The position numbers and the translations under genes were made by a program. This document shows, piece after piece, positions 1-7,857 of a stretch of 64,000 bases of DNA. The stretch's first letter is position 1. Each line of letters begins with the position of its first letter. Source of the DNA: Turneriella sp. (GTDB lineage Bacteria; Spirochaetota; Leptospiria; Turneriellales; Turneriellaceae); assembly GCA_019186965.1 (NCBI GenBank), contig JABARV010000002.1, positions 470,728-534,727 of the forward strand. Reading direction: 5' to 3'. The notes beneath the pieces were generated by a model that saw only the letters and a program-made list of their open reading frames with translations, did no database searches and was not told the origin of the DNA.

Positions 1-1451
1 CGGTTTTTTATATCGCTAAAACGGAAGCGCCCTAAAGACACCCCCGCCAAAAGCGCTACCCCACGGGCGTTTGCTTCGACAGGTTCTTTCACTTGCCGAA
101 TTTCACGGTTTAATACATCTGCGTGGATTTGGCACCATAGATCGGAACGCGCACCGCCCCCAATCATATTGATAAACGGTACTTTGCGGCCAATAAATTC
201 TTCAACCGCTTCGAGTAACCAACGCGAATTATAAGCAACCCCTTCCATTACAGCGCGGATAAGGTGCGCACGCGTCGTGTTGATAGACATGTTAAAAAAT
301 CCACCACGTATTGTATGGTCTTCGACAGGCGTTCTTTCGCCCACAAGCCACGGAGTAAAAATGAGTTTATCCGAACCTGCAGGAATTACCGCAGCCATTT
401 CGTTAAAAATTTGGTATGCATTCGCTGGAGCGCCTTGCGGGGTAAGTGCATCCTTGGGAAAAAGTATTTTGTCACGCAAATACGTAAGCGAATAACCGGC
501 TGTTTCTTGTTCGTTTCCAATAAGATATTTTCCCGGAACTGCCGAGGGGATTGTCGCCATATTGTTACTGGGTGATGTTTTTTTGAAAGGAACGTGGCAT
601 GTAAGCCAGGAGGATGTACCAATGTAAAGGTGCGGCGTAAAGTCGTCGACTGCACCTGAACCCAACGCTGCAGAGTGTACATCGGGCGTTCCCATGACAA
701 CTTTAGTACCTTCCAAAATACCTAAATCCTTCGCGGCGTTAGGGAGAATATCCCCCAAAACGTCTGTTGAAAGGTGTATCTCGGGAAGTTTTTCTTTTGC
801 AACGCCCATTGTTTTAAGGAGCGAGGGATGGTAATAGACTTTGTTGAGGTCGCGGTTATCGGTAACCCAATGGAGCGCTATCGCATCTTGTGCGGTGGCA
901 AATTTTCCTGTAAGTTTTAAATTCAAGTAATCTTTCGGCTCAAGAAATTTATACGTGTTCGCGTATAAATCTGGCTTTTCGTTTTTGATGTAAAGTATAT
1001 GCGCGATAGAATCTTTTCCTGAAAGCCCTGGCATTCCAGCAGTAAGCATTACCCAGTGCGCAAGCTTTGTTACGTCGTAGCCTTGGAACTTAAGCACACT
1101 CGATCCCATTGCTTTAGCGACATGCTTTGCGCCACGCGAATCCATCCAGATAATTGCGTTGTGTAGATTTTTTCCTTTTTCGTCGACAGGAACCGTGCCA
1201 GACCACTGCGCGGTCACGGCAACGGATTGGATTTTTTCGAGCGGTACAATATTTTTTGCAAGAAGCCTTTTCGACGCCGTACAAATCGCCTTCCACCAGT
1301 CGTCAGGGTTTTGTTCAACTCCACCGCCTTCAAAAGAAATAAGTTCGGTCGCTTCAACTTCGCACGCGAGCACCTCGCCCTGTTCGCTCACTAACGCGAC
1401 TTTAGGGCCAGAAGTTCCTAAGTCAATGGCGAGCACATAAAAATCAATCAT
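1..1451 (-). CDS. FGGY-family carbohydrate kinase, xylulokinase-like (3' end outside window)
   Basis: The ATG at 1451 opens a frame that runs leftward off the window edge, giving about 483 residues without a stop. The N-terminus carries the FGGY/actin-fold phosphate loop (AIDLGTSGPKVAL), then Trp-Trp and Gln-Trp-Ser-Gly motifs typical of the sugar-binding half. In the second half GTPDVHSAALGSG and GTSSWLT match the adenine/phosphate region. The expected role is ATP-dependent phosphorylation of a pentose or polyol in the cytoplasm; xylulose is the best guess from overall layout, but the substrate cannot be fixed from motifs. The last tens of residues are missing. No sugar transporter or isomerase lies within the visible flank, so the operon partner, if any, is to the left of the window. 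Confidence 0.88.
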   Translation of the reverse strand, partial: MIDFYVLAIDLGTSGPKVALVSEQGEVLACEVEATELISFEGGGVEQNPDDWWKAICTASKRLLAKNIVPLEKIQSVAVTAQWSGTVPVDEKGKNLHNAIIWMDSRGAKHVAKAMGSSVLKFQGYDVTKLAHWVMLTAGMPGLSGKDSIAHILYIKNEKPDLYANTYKFLEPKDYLNLKLTGKFATAQDAIALHWVTDNRDLNKVYYHPSLLKTMGVAKEKLPEIHLSTDVLGDILPNAAKDLGILEGTKVVMGTPDVHSAALGSGAVDDFTPHLYIGTSSWLTCHVPFKKTSPSNNMATIPSAVPGKYLIGNEQETAGYSLTYLRDKILFPKDALTPQGAPANAYQIFNEMAAVIPAGSDKLIFTPWLVGERTPVEDHTIRGGFFNMSINTTRAHLIRAVMEGVAYNSRWLLEAVEEFIGRKVPFINMIGGGARSDLWCQIHADVLNREIRQVKEPVEANARGVALLAGVSLGRFRFSDIKN

Positions 1452-1526
1452 GCCACACACCGATAGCCTTGGAGTCTTTGTAAACTAAATTGTGGTGGAT
1501 ATCGCTGCCACAGGGCTCGTACATAG

Positions 1527-1664
1527 GAGCCTGTGCGCCAACTCGCTGGAGCAATTTTTTTGAGAATTTTTGTACGCTATTTTGCACTTTTAAGCGAACC
1601 GCGTACAAAAATTCTCAAAAAAATTGCCTCTTCATAAACACTACACGAGTTGGCGCACAGGCTC
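1527..1664. repeat. 138-bp nested inverted repeat (MITE-like or long hairpin)
   Basis: Two perfect arm pairs are nested: 19 bp at 1527-1545 pairs with 1646-1664 (core GCCTGTGCGCCAAC), and 27 bp at 1551-1577 pairs with 1601-1627 (A/T-rich core around GAGAATTTTTGTACGC), with a 23-nt loop. The right side carries an extra 18-nt bulge (1628-1645). It lies in the 352-bp gap between the sugar kinase and endA. Either strand could fold into a long hairpin and end transcription, or it may be a non-autonomous element. No coding frame is credible here. Confidence 0.8.
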
Positions 1665-1690
1665 ATAGTTACCCCCCCTCAACGAAACCG

Positions 1691-1776
1691 CCATTTTTTC
1701 ACTAAAATCGCTCGTAGGGATAGTTATCCCCTAATGTGACATAATATAAGGTAGTTATCCCCTAATGCGACATAAT
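1691..1776 (-). repeat. Paired 31-bp-spaced repeat, copy A
   Basis: Read on the minus strand, two units beginning ATTATGTCRCATTAGGGGATAACTA are spaced exactly 31 bp apart (1752-1776 and 1721-1745) and followed by a conserved CGAGCGATTTTAGTGA tail. The same arrangement, including spacing and tail, recurs on the plus strand at 48604 and 63923. It is intergenic and non-coding. It could be the terminal repeat array of an insertion sequence or a REP-like element. Confidence 0.8.
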
Positions 1777-1803
1777 GCGACAGAAATTGAAGCCAAGCGT
1801 ATT

Positions 1804-2556
1804 TTACCAACAGATACTACTCACGAAACGGTTTTCGTTCCCCTGCAATTGGGCAATAAGAGAGGCGCGTAAACACTCCACCTTGTCGACAGGGTCTTCT
1901 TTATCCCATGCCTCCATAAGGCGGCGCATTTTGCCCCCTAAAATTCCACGCTTGGGGTATGCGTCGTCCATATAGAAATAAACGCGTGCAATGTCGCCTC
2001 GTATATCGCGCCTTGGTTCGATGGTTTTTCCTTCGATATAAAATTCACAAGCGCCGTAGCGCTTTTCTTTTGTGTCCACAATTCCATAGCGGTAGTTACT
2101 CCTATCGCCGTTAAGCTCACCAATTGCTGGATAAAGATTGTAGAGGTCGGCTTCCATGCGGCGAAATTCGGAGCTTACCTTGCGTGCGCACAACCTTCCT
2201 TTGAAAGTTCGCCCATCGCGCCGTATACACTCTTCGTGGCCTTCGCGCCATTCAACAAAACTACGGCCAAAATTTTCGGCGGGGACAACGTGCTCCCACT
2301 CAATACGATTTGCACGGTTATTCTCGCGGCGTGGAACATAACCGCACGATGCACGATCGATTTGGCCATCTTTGATACGGCAGTTACAGTAAAATGTATA
2401 CGGATTTTGTTCGATTAATTTTTTCGCTAGCCTTTTTGCTTTTGCAAAAGAAAAAATAGCCGTATTGCCGTTAGCCCAAAATGATGCGCTGGAAAATAAA
2501 AAAACGGCAACAAAAATAACTTTGGTATTTCGCAAATTTTTTGTAGCTACGTGCAA
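1804..2556 (-). CDS. endA: Secreted endonuclease I family nuclease
   Basis: The 250-residue product begins with a hydrophobic export signal (VIFVAVFLFSSASFWA), so it should act outside the cytoplasm. The motif RIEWEHVVPAENFGR is the hallmark of the endonuclease I (EndA/Dns) family; its His is the expected metal-dependent catalytic residue, cutting DNA and perhaps RNA. RDIRGDIARVYFYM near the C-terminus is also typical. Length matches the family. The annotated start is a TTG with no clear ribosome site, so the N-terminus is uncertain by several codons. It is separated from the next minus-strand gene by only 16 bp, so the two may be co-transcribed. A role in nucleotide scavenging is family knowledge, not shown here. 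Confidence 0.88.
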   Translation of the reverse strand: MHVATKNLRNTKVIFVAVFLFSSASFWANGNTAIFSFAKAKRLAKKLIEQNPYTFYCNCRIKDGQIDRASCGYVPRRENNRANRIEWEHVVPAENFGRSFVEWREGHEECIRRDGRTFKGRLCARKVSSEFRRMEADLYNLYPAIGELNGDRSNYRYGIVDTKEKRYGACEFYIEGKTIEPRRDIRGDIARVYFYMDDAYPKRGILGGKMRRLMEAWDKEDPVDKVECLRASLIAQLQGNENRFVSSICW

Positions 2557-2572
2557 ACGAAAATTTTGCCTT

Positions 2573-3745
2573 CTAAATTTTACGCAACCATCCCAAGCGG
2601 TCTTTAAGAAGCGCTTGGTCTATTTGCGCCTGTGCATCTTTAATTATTTTACGGTCAATTGTTTGCGCGATACGCTCTGCGCGTGGAATTTCTGTTTCGG
2701 GTAGAAGCGCTAAAAGACGCAATCCAAAGGGGATTAGTCCCTCTGCGTGCGCGGTTAAGATTACTTTTTTAAGAAGCGCATCTTCAAAACGGTGCGACAT
2801 TGCAGAAAGGCGCTCCACATCGCGTTCGGCTAAGTGGTCTGCAATTTTAAGCGCCGTTTTTAGTTCATTCGATTCGTCTGCGGCTTCAATAAGCCCTGCG
2901 AGCGCTTCGGAATCGAGTTTAGCGCAAATGGTCGCCATGTGTGCGTACATATCAGCATTCAAATGTTTAAGGAATGCGAAGATGTACACAAGCGCTCCAT
3001 GCTCAAGCGCAAAGGGAACCATTCCCAAAAGCGCGTCAACCGACACACGCCCCACAAGGGATGCAAGGCGTTGGTGTTGCGCATCACTAAAATGCGCCAA
3101 AAGCCCAATTACTGCAGGCCATAAATCTTTACGTTGCGCCGTTTCGACAAGTTCGATAATTTTCTCGTCGGCAAACCCATCGAGAAGTTTTGCGACATGC
3201 TCCTTGTTTTGTGTATAAAGGCCAACGCGTAAAAGTGATTCTGTGTCGGGGATTTCTTTTGAAAGCGCGTGTATTTTTTCGACATCCATGTAGTCGACAA
3301 ATGCGCCCATTGTAAAATATTTTTTTTCACGCGTAAGTACGCGGGTTAAATTAACAAGAACTTCCATTGGGAATGCTTCTATAAGGTGTTTTGCGCGTGC
3401 AGGCACGAGGTTTTCCGCAACTTCTGCTAAGAAATCGATATTGAGGCTTTTAGCAATCGAAACTGCATGTTTTGTATCGATATGGTATGTGAGGTTTGCG
3501 GTAATGTTGGGGCCCAAAATCGATTTCGCCACTTGAGCGTTTATAAAATTGGGCATAAATTTTGCAACCCCTGCAAGTTTTGACCACACGTTAGATGAAT
3601 CGGTAAGGAGCCTATCGGAGATTGTTTGGTTCAAAACTTGAAAGTCTTCCATAGAAAGAGATCTTAAAAAATGCAACCTTTCGGTAGGTACTTTAAGGAC
3701 GTGTGCGAGTTTTTCAATTTCTGTTAAAAGGTCTAAATTGGCCAT
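2573..3745 (-). CDS. Unrecognised helical-repeat protein
   Basis: I do not recognise this 390-residue protein. Read from ATG 3745 (MANLDLLTEIEK) it is almost entirely amphipathic helix, with repeated 30-40-residue helical pairs containing Leu/Ala/Glu-rich turns such as HLIEAFPMEVLVNLTRV and AKLLDGFADEKIIELVE. This pattern recalls the helical N-domain of MgtE-type proteins or other alpha-solenoids, but no membrane part follows. There is no signal peptide, so it is probably cytoplasmic. A GTG at 3826 would add 27 residues but would crowd the divergent SDR start at 3839; I prefer 3745. It probably shares a transcript with endA downstream. Confidence 0.75.
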   Translation of the reverse strand: MANLDLLTEIEKLAHVLKVPTERLHFLRSLSMEDFQVLNQTISDRLLTDSSNVWSKLAGVAKFMPNFINAQVAKSILGPNITANLTYHIDTKHAVSIAKSLNIDFLAEVAENLVPARAKHLIEAFPMEVLVNLTRVLTREKKYFTMGAFVDYMDVEKIHALSKEIPDTESLLRVGLYTQNKEHVAKLLDGFADEKIIELVETAQRKDLWPAVIGLLAHFSDAQHQRLASLVGRVSVDALLGMVPFALEHGALVYIFAFLKHLNADMYAHMATICAKLDSEALAGLIEAADESNELKTALKIADHLAERDVERLSAMSHRFEDALLKKVILTAHAEGLIPFGLRLLALLPETEIPRAERIAQTIDRKIIKDAQAQIDQALLKDRLGWLRKI

Positions 3746-3838
3746 AGAAAACCATTGTTCACAAGCGACGTTAGAGGGAAATTCATAAACATTCTTGGGT
3801 ATCGGTTGACGCACAATACTATACACAAATATTTCCCC

Positions 3839-4585
3839 ATGCGTATCGAAAAAAACACGTTCCTTGTTACAGGGGGAAGTTCGGGTTTAGGGAAGGCAAC
3901 GGTTGAGGACCTTCTTAAACGCGGGGCAAACGTTGTCATCGCCGACACTGCACCAACACAAGAAACCCACAACGGCAAAACAATATTTGCCCAAACAGAC
4001 GTTACAAATCCCGAGTCCATTGAACGCGCTGTTTCTTTAGCATTCGATACATTTGGTTCGCTCAACGGGGTTGTCAACTGTGCAGGCGTGGGCACGATTG
4101 TAAAAACTGTCGCGAAAAAAAGGTTTGGCGCACTCGACGCCGCACGGCGCGTTATCGAAATTAACCTTTTAGGAACGTACAACGTGTTAAGTATCGCAGC
4201 TTCTCGCATGGCAGAGCAAGAACCCACCCCCGATGGCGAACGTGGAGTCTTTATCAACACAGCGTCGGTTGCTGCGTTTGATGGCCAAGTGGGCCAAGCC
4301 CCGTATTCAGCTTCTAAAGGCGGCATCGCAAGCATGACCCTCCCTTTAGCGCGAGAGATGGCAGCGTACGGTTTTCGCGTCGTGGCAATTGCGCCAGGTG
4401 TTTTTGATACCCCAATGATGGCACGCCTTCCTGCAAAATCGAGAGATGCCCTTGTAGAGTCGATTCCATTCCCGCGCCGCTTGGGTATGCCCATTGAGTT
4501 CGCCTCGCTTGTTGCACATACCATCGAAAACGTGTACATCAATGGAGACATAATCCGGTTGGATGGCTCAGTGCGGATGCCTTAA
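3839..4585 (+). CDS. Short-chain dehydrogenase, 3-hydroxyacyl-CoA dehydrogenase type 2-like
   Basis: The 248-residue protein shows the classical SDR fold: cofactor loop TGGSSGLGKA near residue 10, NCAGVGT, catalytic Ser before YSASKGG (Tyr and Lys near 156-160), then APGVFDTPM. An Asp ending beta-2 (VIADT) predicts NAD(H) preference. The C-terminal FPRRLGMPIEFASLV and the insert after the Asn motif resemble 17-beta-HSD10 / 3-hydroxyacyl-CoA dehydrogenase type 2, which oxidises short 3-hydroxyacyl-CoAs in beta-oxidation. ATG 3839 is chosen because upstream in-frame starts run into the divergent gene's promoter space and precede the conserved fold. Substrate is inferred, not shown. Confidence 0.85.
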   Translation: MRIEKNTFLVTGGSSGLGKATVEDLLKRGANVVIADTAPTQETHNGKTIFAQTDVTNPESIERAVSLAFDTFGSLNGVVNCAGVGTIVKTVAKKRFGALDAARRVIEINLLGTYNVLSIAASRMAEQEPTPDGERGVFINTASVAAFDGQVGQAPYSASKGGIASMTLPLAREMAAYGFRVVAIAPGVFDTPMMARLPAKSRDALVESIPFPRRLGMPIEFASLVAHTIENVYINGDIIRLDGSVRMP

Positions 4586-4650
4586 TATTTTTTCAAAGTA
4601 AATTTTTTTTATTTACCCAGTTTCTTAAAGATGAATGCTGCCGTATTCCT

Positions 4651-6576
4651 GTGTTGCATTTATGGAAAAAAACAATAGCCGACCAAAACTCCGTAGAAGA
4701 AATTTTTAGTTATGCAAAAATCTGGAAAGAACGTATCCTCAACAGAACTTTATGGGTTGTTGCGGTAGCCGCAATTTTAACTTCCATAACTCGATTCTTC
4801 CGAATAGGTTCTTTCGACTTTGGGGTTGCAATAGTAATCATTTTAGCTATTGTTGCGCTCCTCCACACACTGCCTGTTTTTTCGTGGAAAATAAAAGCGT
4901 TGTTTCTAATTTTAAGTTTTACTGGAATTGGGCTTTATTTTTTACCTGTAACTGGGCCTCGGTATGGACCACTGTGTATTATGGGGGCTGCATGCCTTAT
5001 TACCGAAATATTTATTGGCCGCTGGATAACTTACGCTCTAACTTTTTTTGGAACTATTATAATTTTGTGTTTTGCTATTTTAGTCCACCTTGGCCTATTG
5101 CAAACGCGTGATGTAACACCAACAGGAGAAGCGCCATGGATTGCGTGGATACAGGCGGCGATTCTTTTTTTAGCAGTAAATTCCTTACTTGTAAATTTAA
5201 TACGCCGCCTTGTCTCTTCGCTTGAAACAAGCTTCGAGCGCCTTAAAAGGCAACACGCGATTAGCCACAATTTATCGCTTTACGATAGCCTCACGGGTTT
5301 ACCAAACCGCAAACTTTTTTACGATAGGCTCGAACACGCAATCCTCGCAAGCGACCGCACTTTAGAGTACGGTGCACTTTTTCTTATCGATGTAGACAAC
5401 CTTAAGAATATCAATGATATCTCAGGGCATGTAAGCGGCGATTATTACCTCACCGTTGTTGCAGAACGCATTAGTTCCATTGTCAAAGACACCGACACCG
5501 TTGCTCGCTGGGGTGGCGATGAGTTCGTTGTCATCGTTGAAAATTTAAGCCCCTCCCTTTCTCAAGCGGGTCGAGAAGCCGAACGTCTTGGAGAAAAAAT
5601 TCTTGAGGCGTTAAGCCAACCCGTAACCAATCCTGACAAAAAAACACACACTTTCCAAAATACCGCGAGCATCGGGATTACCCTCATGTATGGACGTATC
5701 CATACTGCCGAAGAACTTGTTAAACGGGCAGATATCGCTATGTACAAAGCAAAATCAGACGGTAAAAACCGTTTGAGAAATTTCGACATGCAAATGCAAC
5801 GCAAAGTCGAAGAGCGTATTACACTTGAAGCTAATCTAAAACAAGCACTCCATAAAAATGAATTTAAGCTGCTCTTTCAACCGCAATACGATTTGCGTAA
5901 CACTATTATTGGCGCAGAAATCCTTTTACGTTGGAACCATCCAACGCGTAAGGCAATTTATCCAAACGAATTTATTCCCCTTGCCGAAGAAACAGGAGAA
6001 ATTATCGAAATCGGTAAATGGATTCTCCACATGGCGTGCATCAGGTTGCAAGAATGGGCAGAAAAACCAGAAACACAAAATCTAACCCTTGCCATCAATG
6101 TATCTCCGCGCCAATTTCGCGACCCAGGATTCGTCGGTATGGTAAGCGACATCGTACGAAACTCTCGCATTCGTCCCCAAAATTTGAAGCTTGAACTCAC
6201 AGAGAGCCTTATGCTTGAAAACATTGACGAAACTATCACGAGAATGGAGGATCTAAAAGAAATAGGGGTTACGTTTAGCCTTGATGACTTTGGAACAGGT
6301 TATTCGTCGCTTTCGTATTTGAAAAAACTTCCCTTTAGCCAAATAAAAATCGACCAATCGTTTATACGAGATCTTACTAAAGATTATAACGACGCGGTTT
6401 TAATCCGCACCATTATTGGAATGGCGCAAAACCTTAACTTACACGTAGTGGCCGAAGGGGTTGAAGTGCACGAACAATTAACGGCTTTACGCGAAATGGG
6501 ATGCCACGCATACCAAGGATACTATTTTTCGAGACCTATTCCCATTGAAGAATTTGAAAAACTTGTTTTTCGTTAA
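4651..6576 (+). CDS. Membrane GGDEF-EAL protein (cyclic di-GMP synthesis/breakdown)
   Basis: The 641-residue product has about five hydrophobic helices in residues 30-180, a linker, then a GGDEF domain (ARWGGDEFVVI near 288) and an EAL domain from about 410. The GGDEF signature is intact, so diguanylate cyclase activity is possible; the upstream inhibitory site RxxD reads KDTD, so product inhibition may be weakened. The EAL signature reads EIL, but the catalytic ELTES, DDFGTGYSSL, KIDQSFI and VVAEGVE segments are intact, so phosphodiesterase activity is plausible. The start is GTG 4651 without a strong ribosome site. The sensor half resembles no named ligand domain. A PilZ protein at 28.2 kb is a possible effector of the same messenger. 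Confidence 0.92.
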   Translation: MLHLWKKTIADQNSVEEIFSYAKIWKERILNRTLWVVAVAAILTSITRFFRIGSFDFGVAIVIILAIVALLHTLPVFSWKIKALFLILSFTGIGLYFLPVTGPRYGPLCIMGAACLITEIFIGRWITYALTFFGTIIILCFAILVHLGLLQTRDVTPTGEAPWIAWIQAAILFLAVNSLLVNLIRRLVSSLETSFERLKRQHAISHNLSLYDSLTGLPNRKLFYDRLEHAILASDRTLEYGALFLIDVDNLKNINDISGHVSGDYYLTVVAERISSIVKDTDTVARWGGDEFVVIVENLSPSLSQAGREAERLGEKILEALSQPVTNPDKKTHTFQNTASIGITLMYGRIHTAEELVKRADIAMYKAKSDGKNRLRNFDMQMQRKVEERITLEANLKQALHKNEFKLLFQPQYDLRNTIIGAEILLRWNHPTRKAIYPNEFIPLAEETGEIIEIGKWILHMACIRLQEWAEKPETQNLTLAINVSPRQFRDPGFVGMVSDIVRNSRIRPQNLKLELTESLMLENIDETITRMEDLKEIGVTFSLDDFGTGYSSLSYLKKLPFSQIKIDQSFIRDLTKDYNDAVLIRTIIGMAQNLNLHVVAEGVEVHEQLTALREMGCHAYQGYYFSRPIPIEEFEKLVFR

Positions 6577-6609
6577 TGTATTATTTTCTATTTAAATAAA
6601 CTTGAATCG

Positions 6610-7815
6610 TTATTTTTTGAGACTCGTTTCATTCCCTAAAAGGTCGATTGCCTTTATTTCAAGACCGGGCTGTGCAGGAACTTTAACAATGTCACGAATA
6701 TCCCAAAAGCGAAAGTATTCGTCTGCAATTAATTTTCCATCGCGGTAAACACGAACAACAATGGGATAATTTTCGTCTTTAAATGAAAATTGTAAATTAC
6801 CCGCCGCGTCGTTTGCAAGTTCTGTGATTTTAGGGCCTGTCGTGTCGATAAGCATACGGCGCGTTTGGAGAGGTTCTGTAATTCCAGCGCTGTTGGTAGC
6901 TTTAAACTCAATTTTATAATAACCAAATTCGTCTTTTGCAAAAGAAGCTACTTCAATTTCGCTTTCGTATTTTTGCCATGGTGGCGCACCTGCACCTTCT
7001 TTATAGATTCTATATTCGATTGTACTTGCCCCTGCCCACACACCCTGCGGGCGCAACGAAATTTTTGTTTTCGCGCCTACAATAAAACCGCCTTTTCCCG
7101 AAATAAAAGGCGCATAAAATTTTACATACGTGCGTGGATATCCCATAGTCGCATTACGCTCTGTTGTTGTAGAGCTTTGGTTTGTACTTTGTGCCTGATT
7201 TACTCCGTCTTTACTACCATCTACAGGGTTGTTATTATCTGTGTTATTTGTAGCTTTACTACTTTCTGTAGGTTGCTTGGAGATTTGTGTACGCGCATCT
7301 GTAGTTTTGTTTTCTTCGCGTGTATCTACAGAAGTATCGTCTAAAGGTGGCTTGTTTTTTGTTTCGTCTTGTTGATTTTCTTCTGTGGCGTTTGCATTTG
7401 CAGAATTTTCGTTTGGCGCCTCTACGTTATGTGCCTGTTTTGTTGAACGTGAGATCTCTACTATATCTCCCCATGGACCAAAAAGGCCTTCACGGTACGC
7501 AGAACGTAGGCGAAAATAACGAAAGCGCGTCGGTAACCTTTTATCAATTTCAACGCTTGTAATCTTTTCACGTAGACTTTTTTTAGGGTTCGCCTTTTGC
7601 TTTGGAGTAATATTTTTATCTTCTAACCATTCAATTTGGTAAAACTTTGCATCTTCGCGTGGTTCAAGAATAATACGCACAGGATACGTGCTCTCTTCGC
7701 CATCTTGAGTGTCCGCGTTTAAAGGTATGTTTGCCACAAGCAAAAAATTTGCTAATAAAAAATATAAGAAGTTAAACTTATGCAAATTACCACGCAGATT
7801 CTTAGGCAACGCCAT
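6610..7815 (-). CDS. Exported protein with low-complexity Thr/Asn/Glu linker
   Basis: This 401-residue protein has an N-terminal export signal (FLYFLLANFLLVANIPLNA) and then a beta-rich domain (YPVRIILEPREDAKFYQIEW) that reads like a fibronectin/Ig-like module. A hydrophilic low-complexity linker rich in Thr, Asn, Glu and Ser follows at about residues 135-225. The C-terminal half (FISGKGGFIVGAKTKISLRP onward) contains another two Ig-like segments with repeated Tyr-Arg-Ile-Tyr patterns. I do not recognise a named family; surface or periplasmic binding is inferred from architecture. It converges with the GGDEF-EAL gene and diverges from the acyltransferase, with only 42 bp for both promoters. 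Confidence 0.8.
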   Translation of the reverse strand: MALPKNLRGNLHKFNFLYFLLANFLLVANIPLNADTQDGEESTYPVRIILEPREDAKFYQIEWLEDKNITPKQKANPKKSLREKITSVEIDKRLPTRFRYFRLRSAYREGLFGPWGDIVEISRSTKQAHNVEAPNENSANANATEENQQDETKNKPPLDDTSVDTREENKTTDARTQISKQPTESSKATNNTDNNNPVDGSKDGVNQAQSTNQSSTTTERNATMGYPRTYVKFYAPFISGKGGFIVGAKTKISLRPQGVWAGASTIEYRIYKEGAGAPPWQKYESEIEVASFAKDEFGYYKIEFKATNSAGITEPLQTRRMLIDTTGPKITELANDAAGNLQFSFKDENYPIVVRVYRDGKLIADEYFRFWDIRDIVKVPAQPGLEIKAIDLLGNETSLKK

Positions 7816-7857
7816 AGAGTCGTGAGTTAGAACATTGTTCTTATCGTCAAGGAGACT

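Noticed and set aside
1527..1664. Integron attC site
   Set aside because: The arms carry GCGCCAAC/GTTGGCGC, but they do not match the RYYYAAC/GTTRRRY core sites, and no integrase is in the window.
3733..4551. 272-codon frame antisense to the SDR gene
   Set aside because: The plus-strand frame has a complete SDR motif set; the antisense reading has no recognisable pattern and is Arg/Ser/Ala-skewed like a shadow frame.
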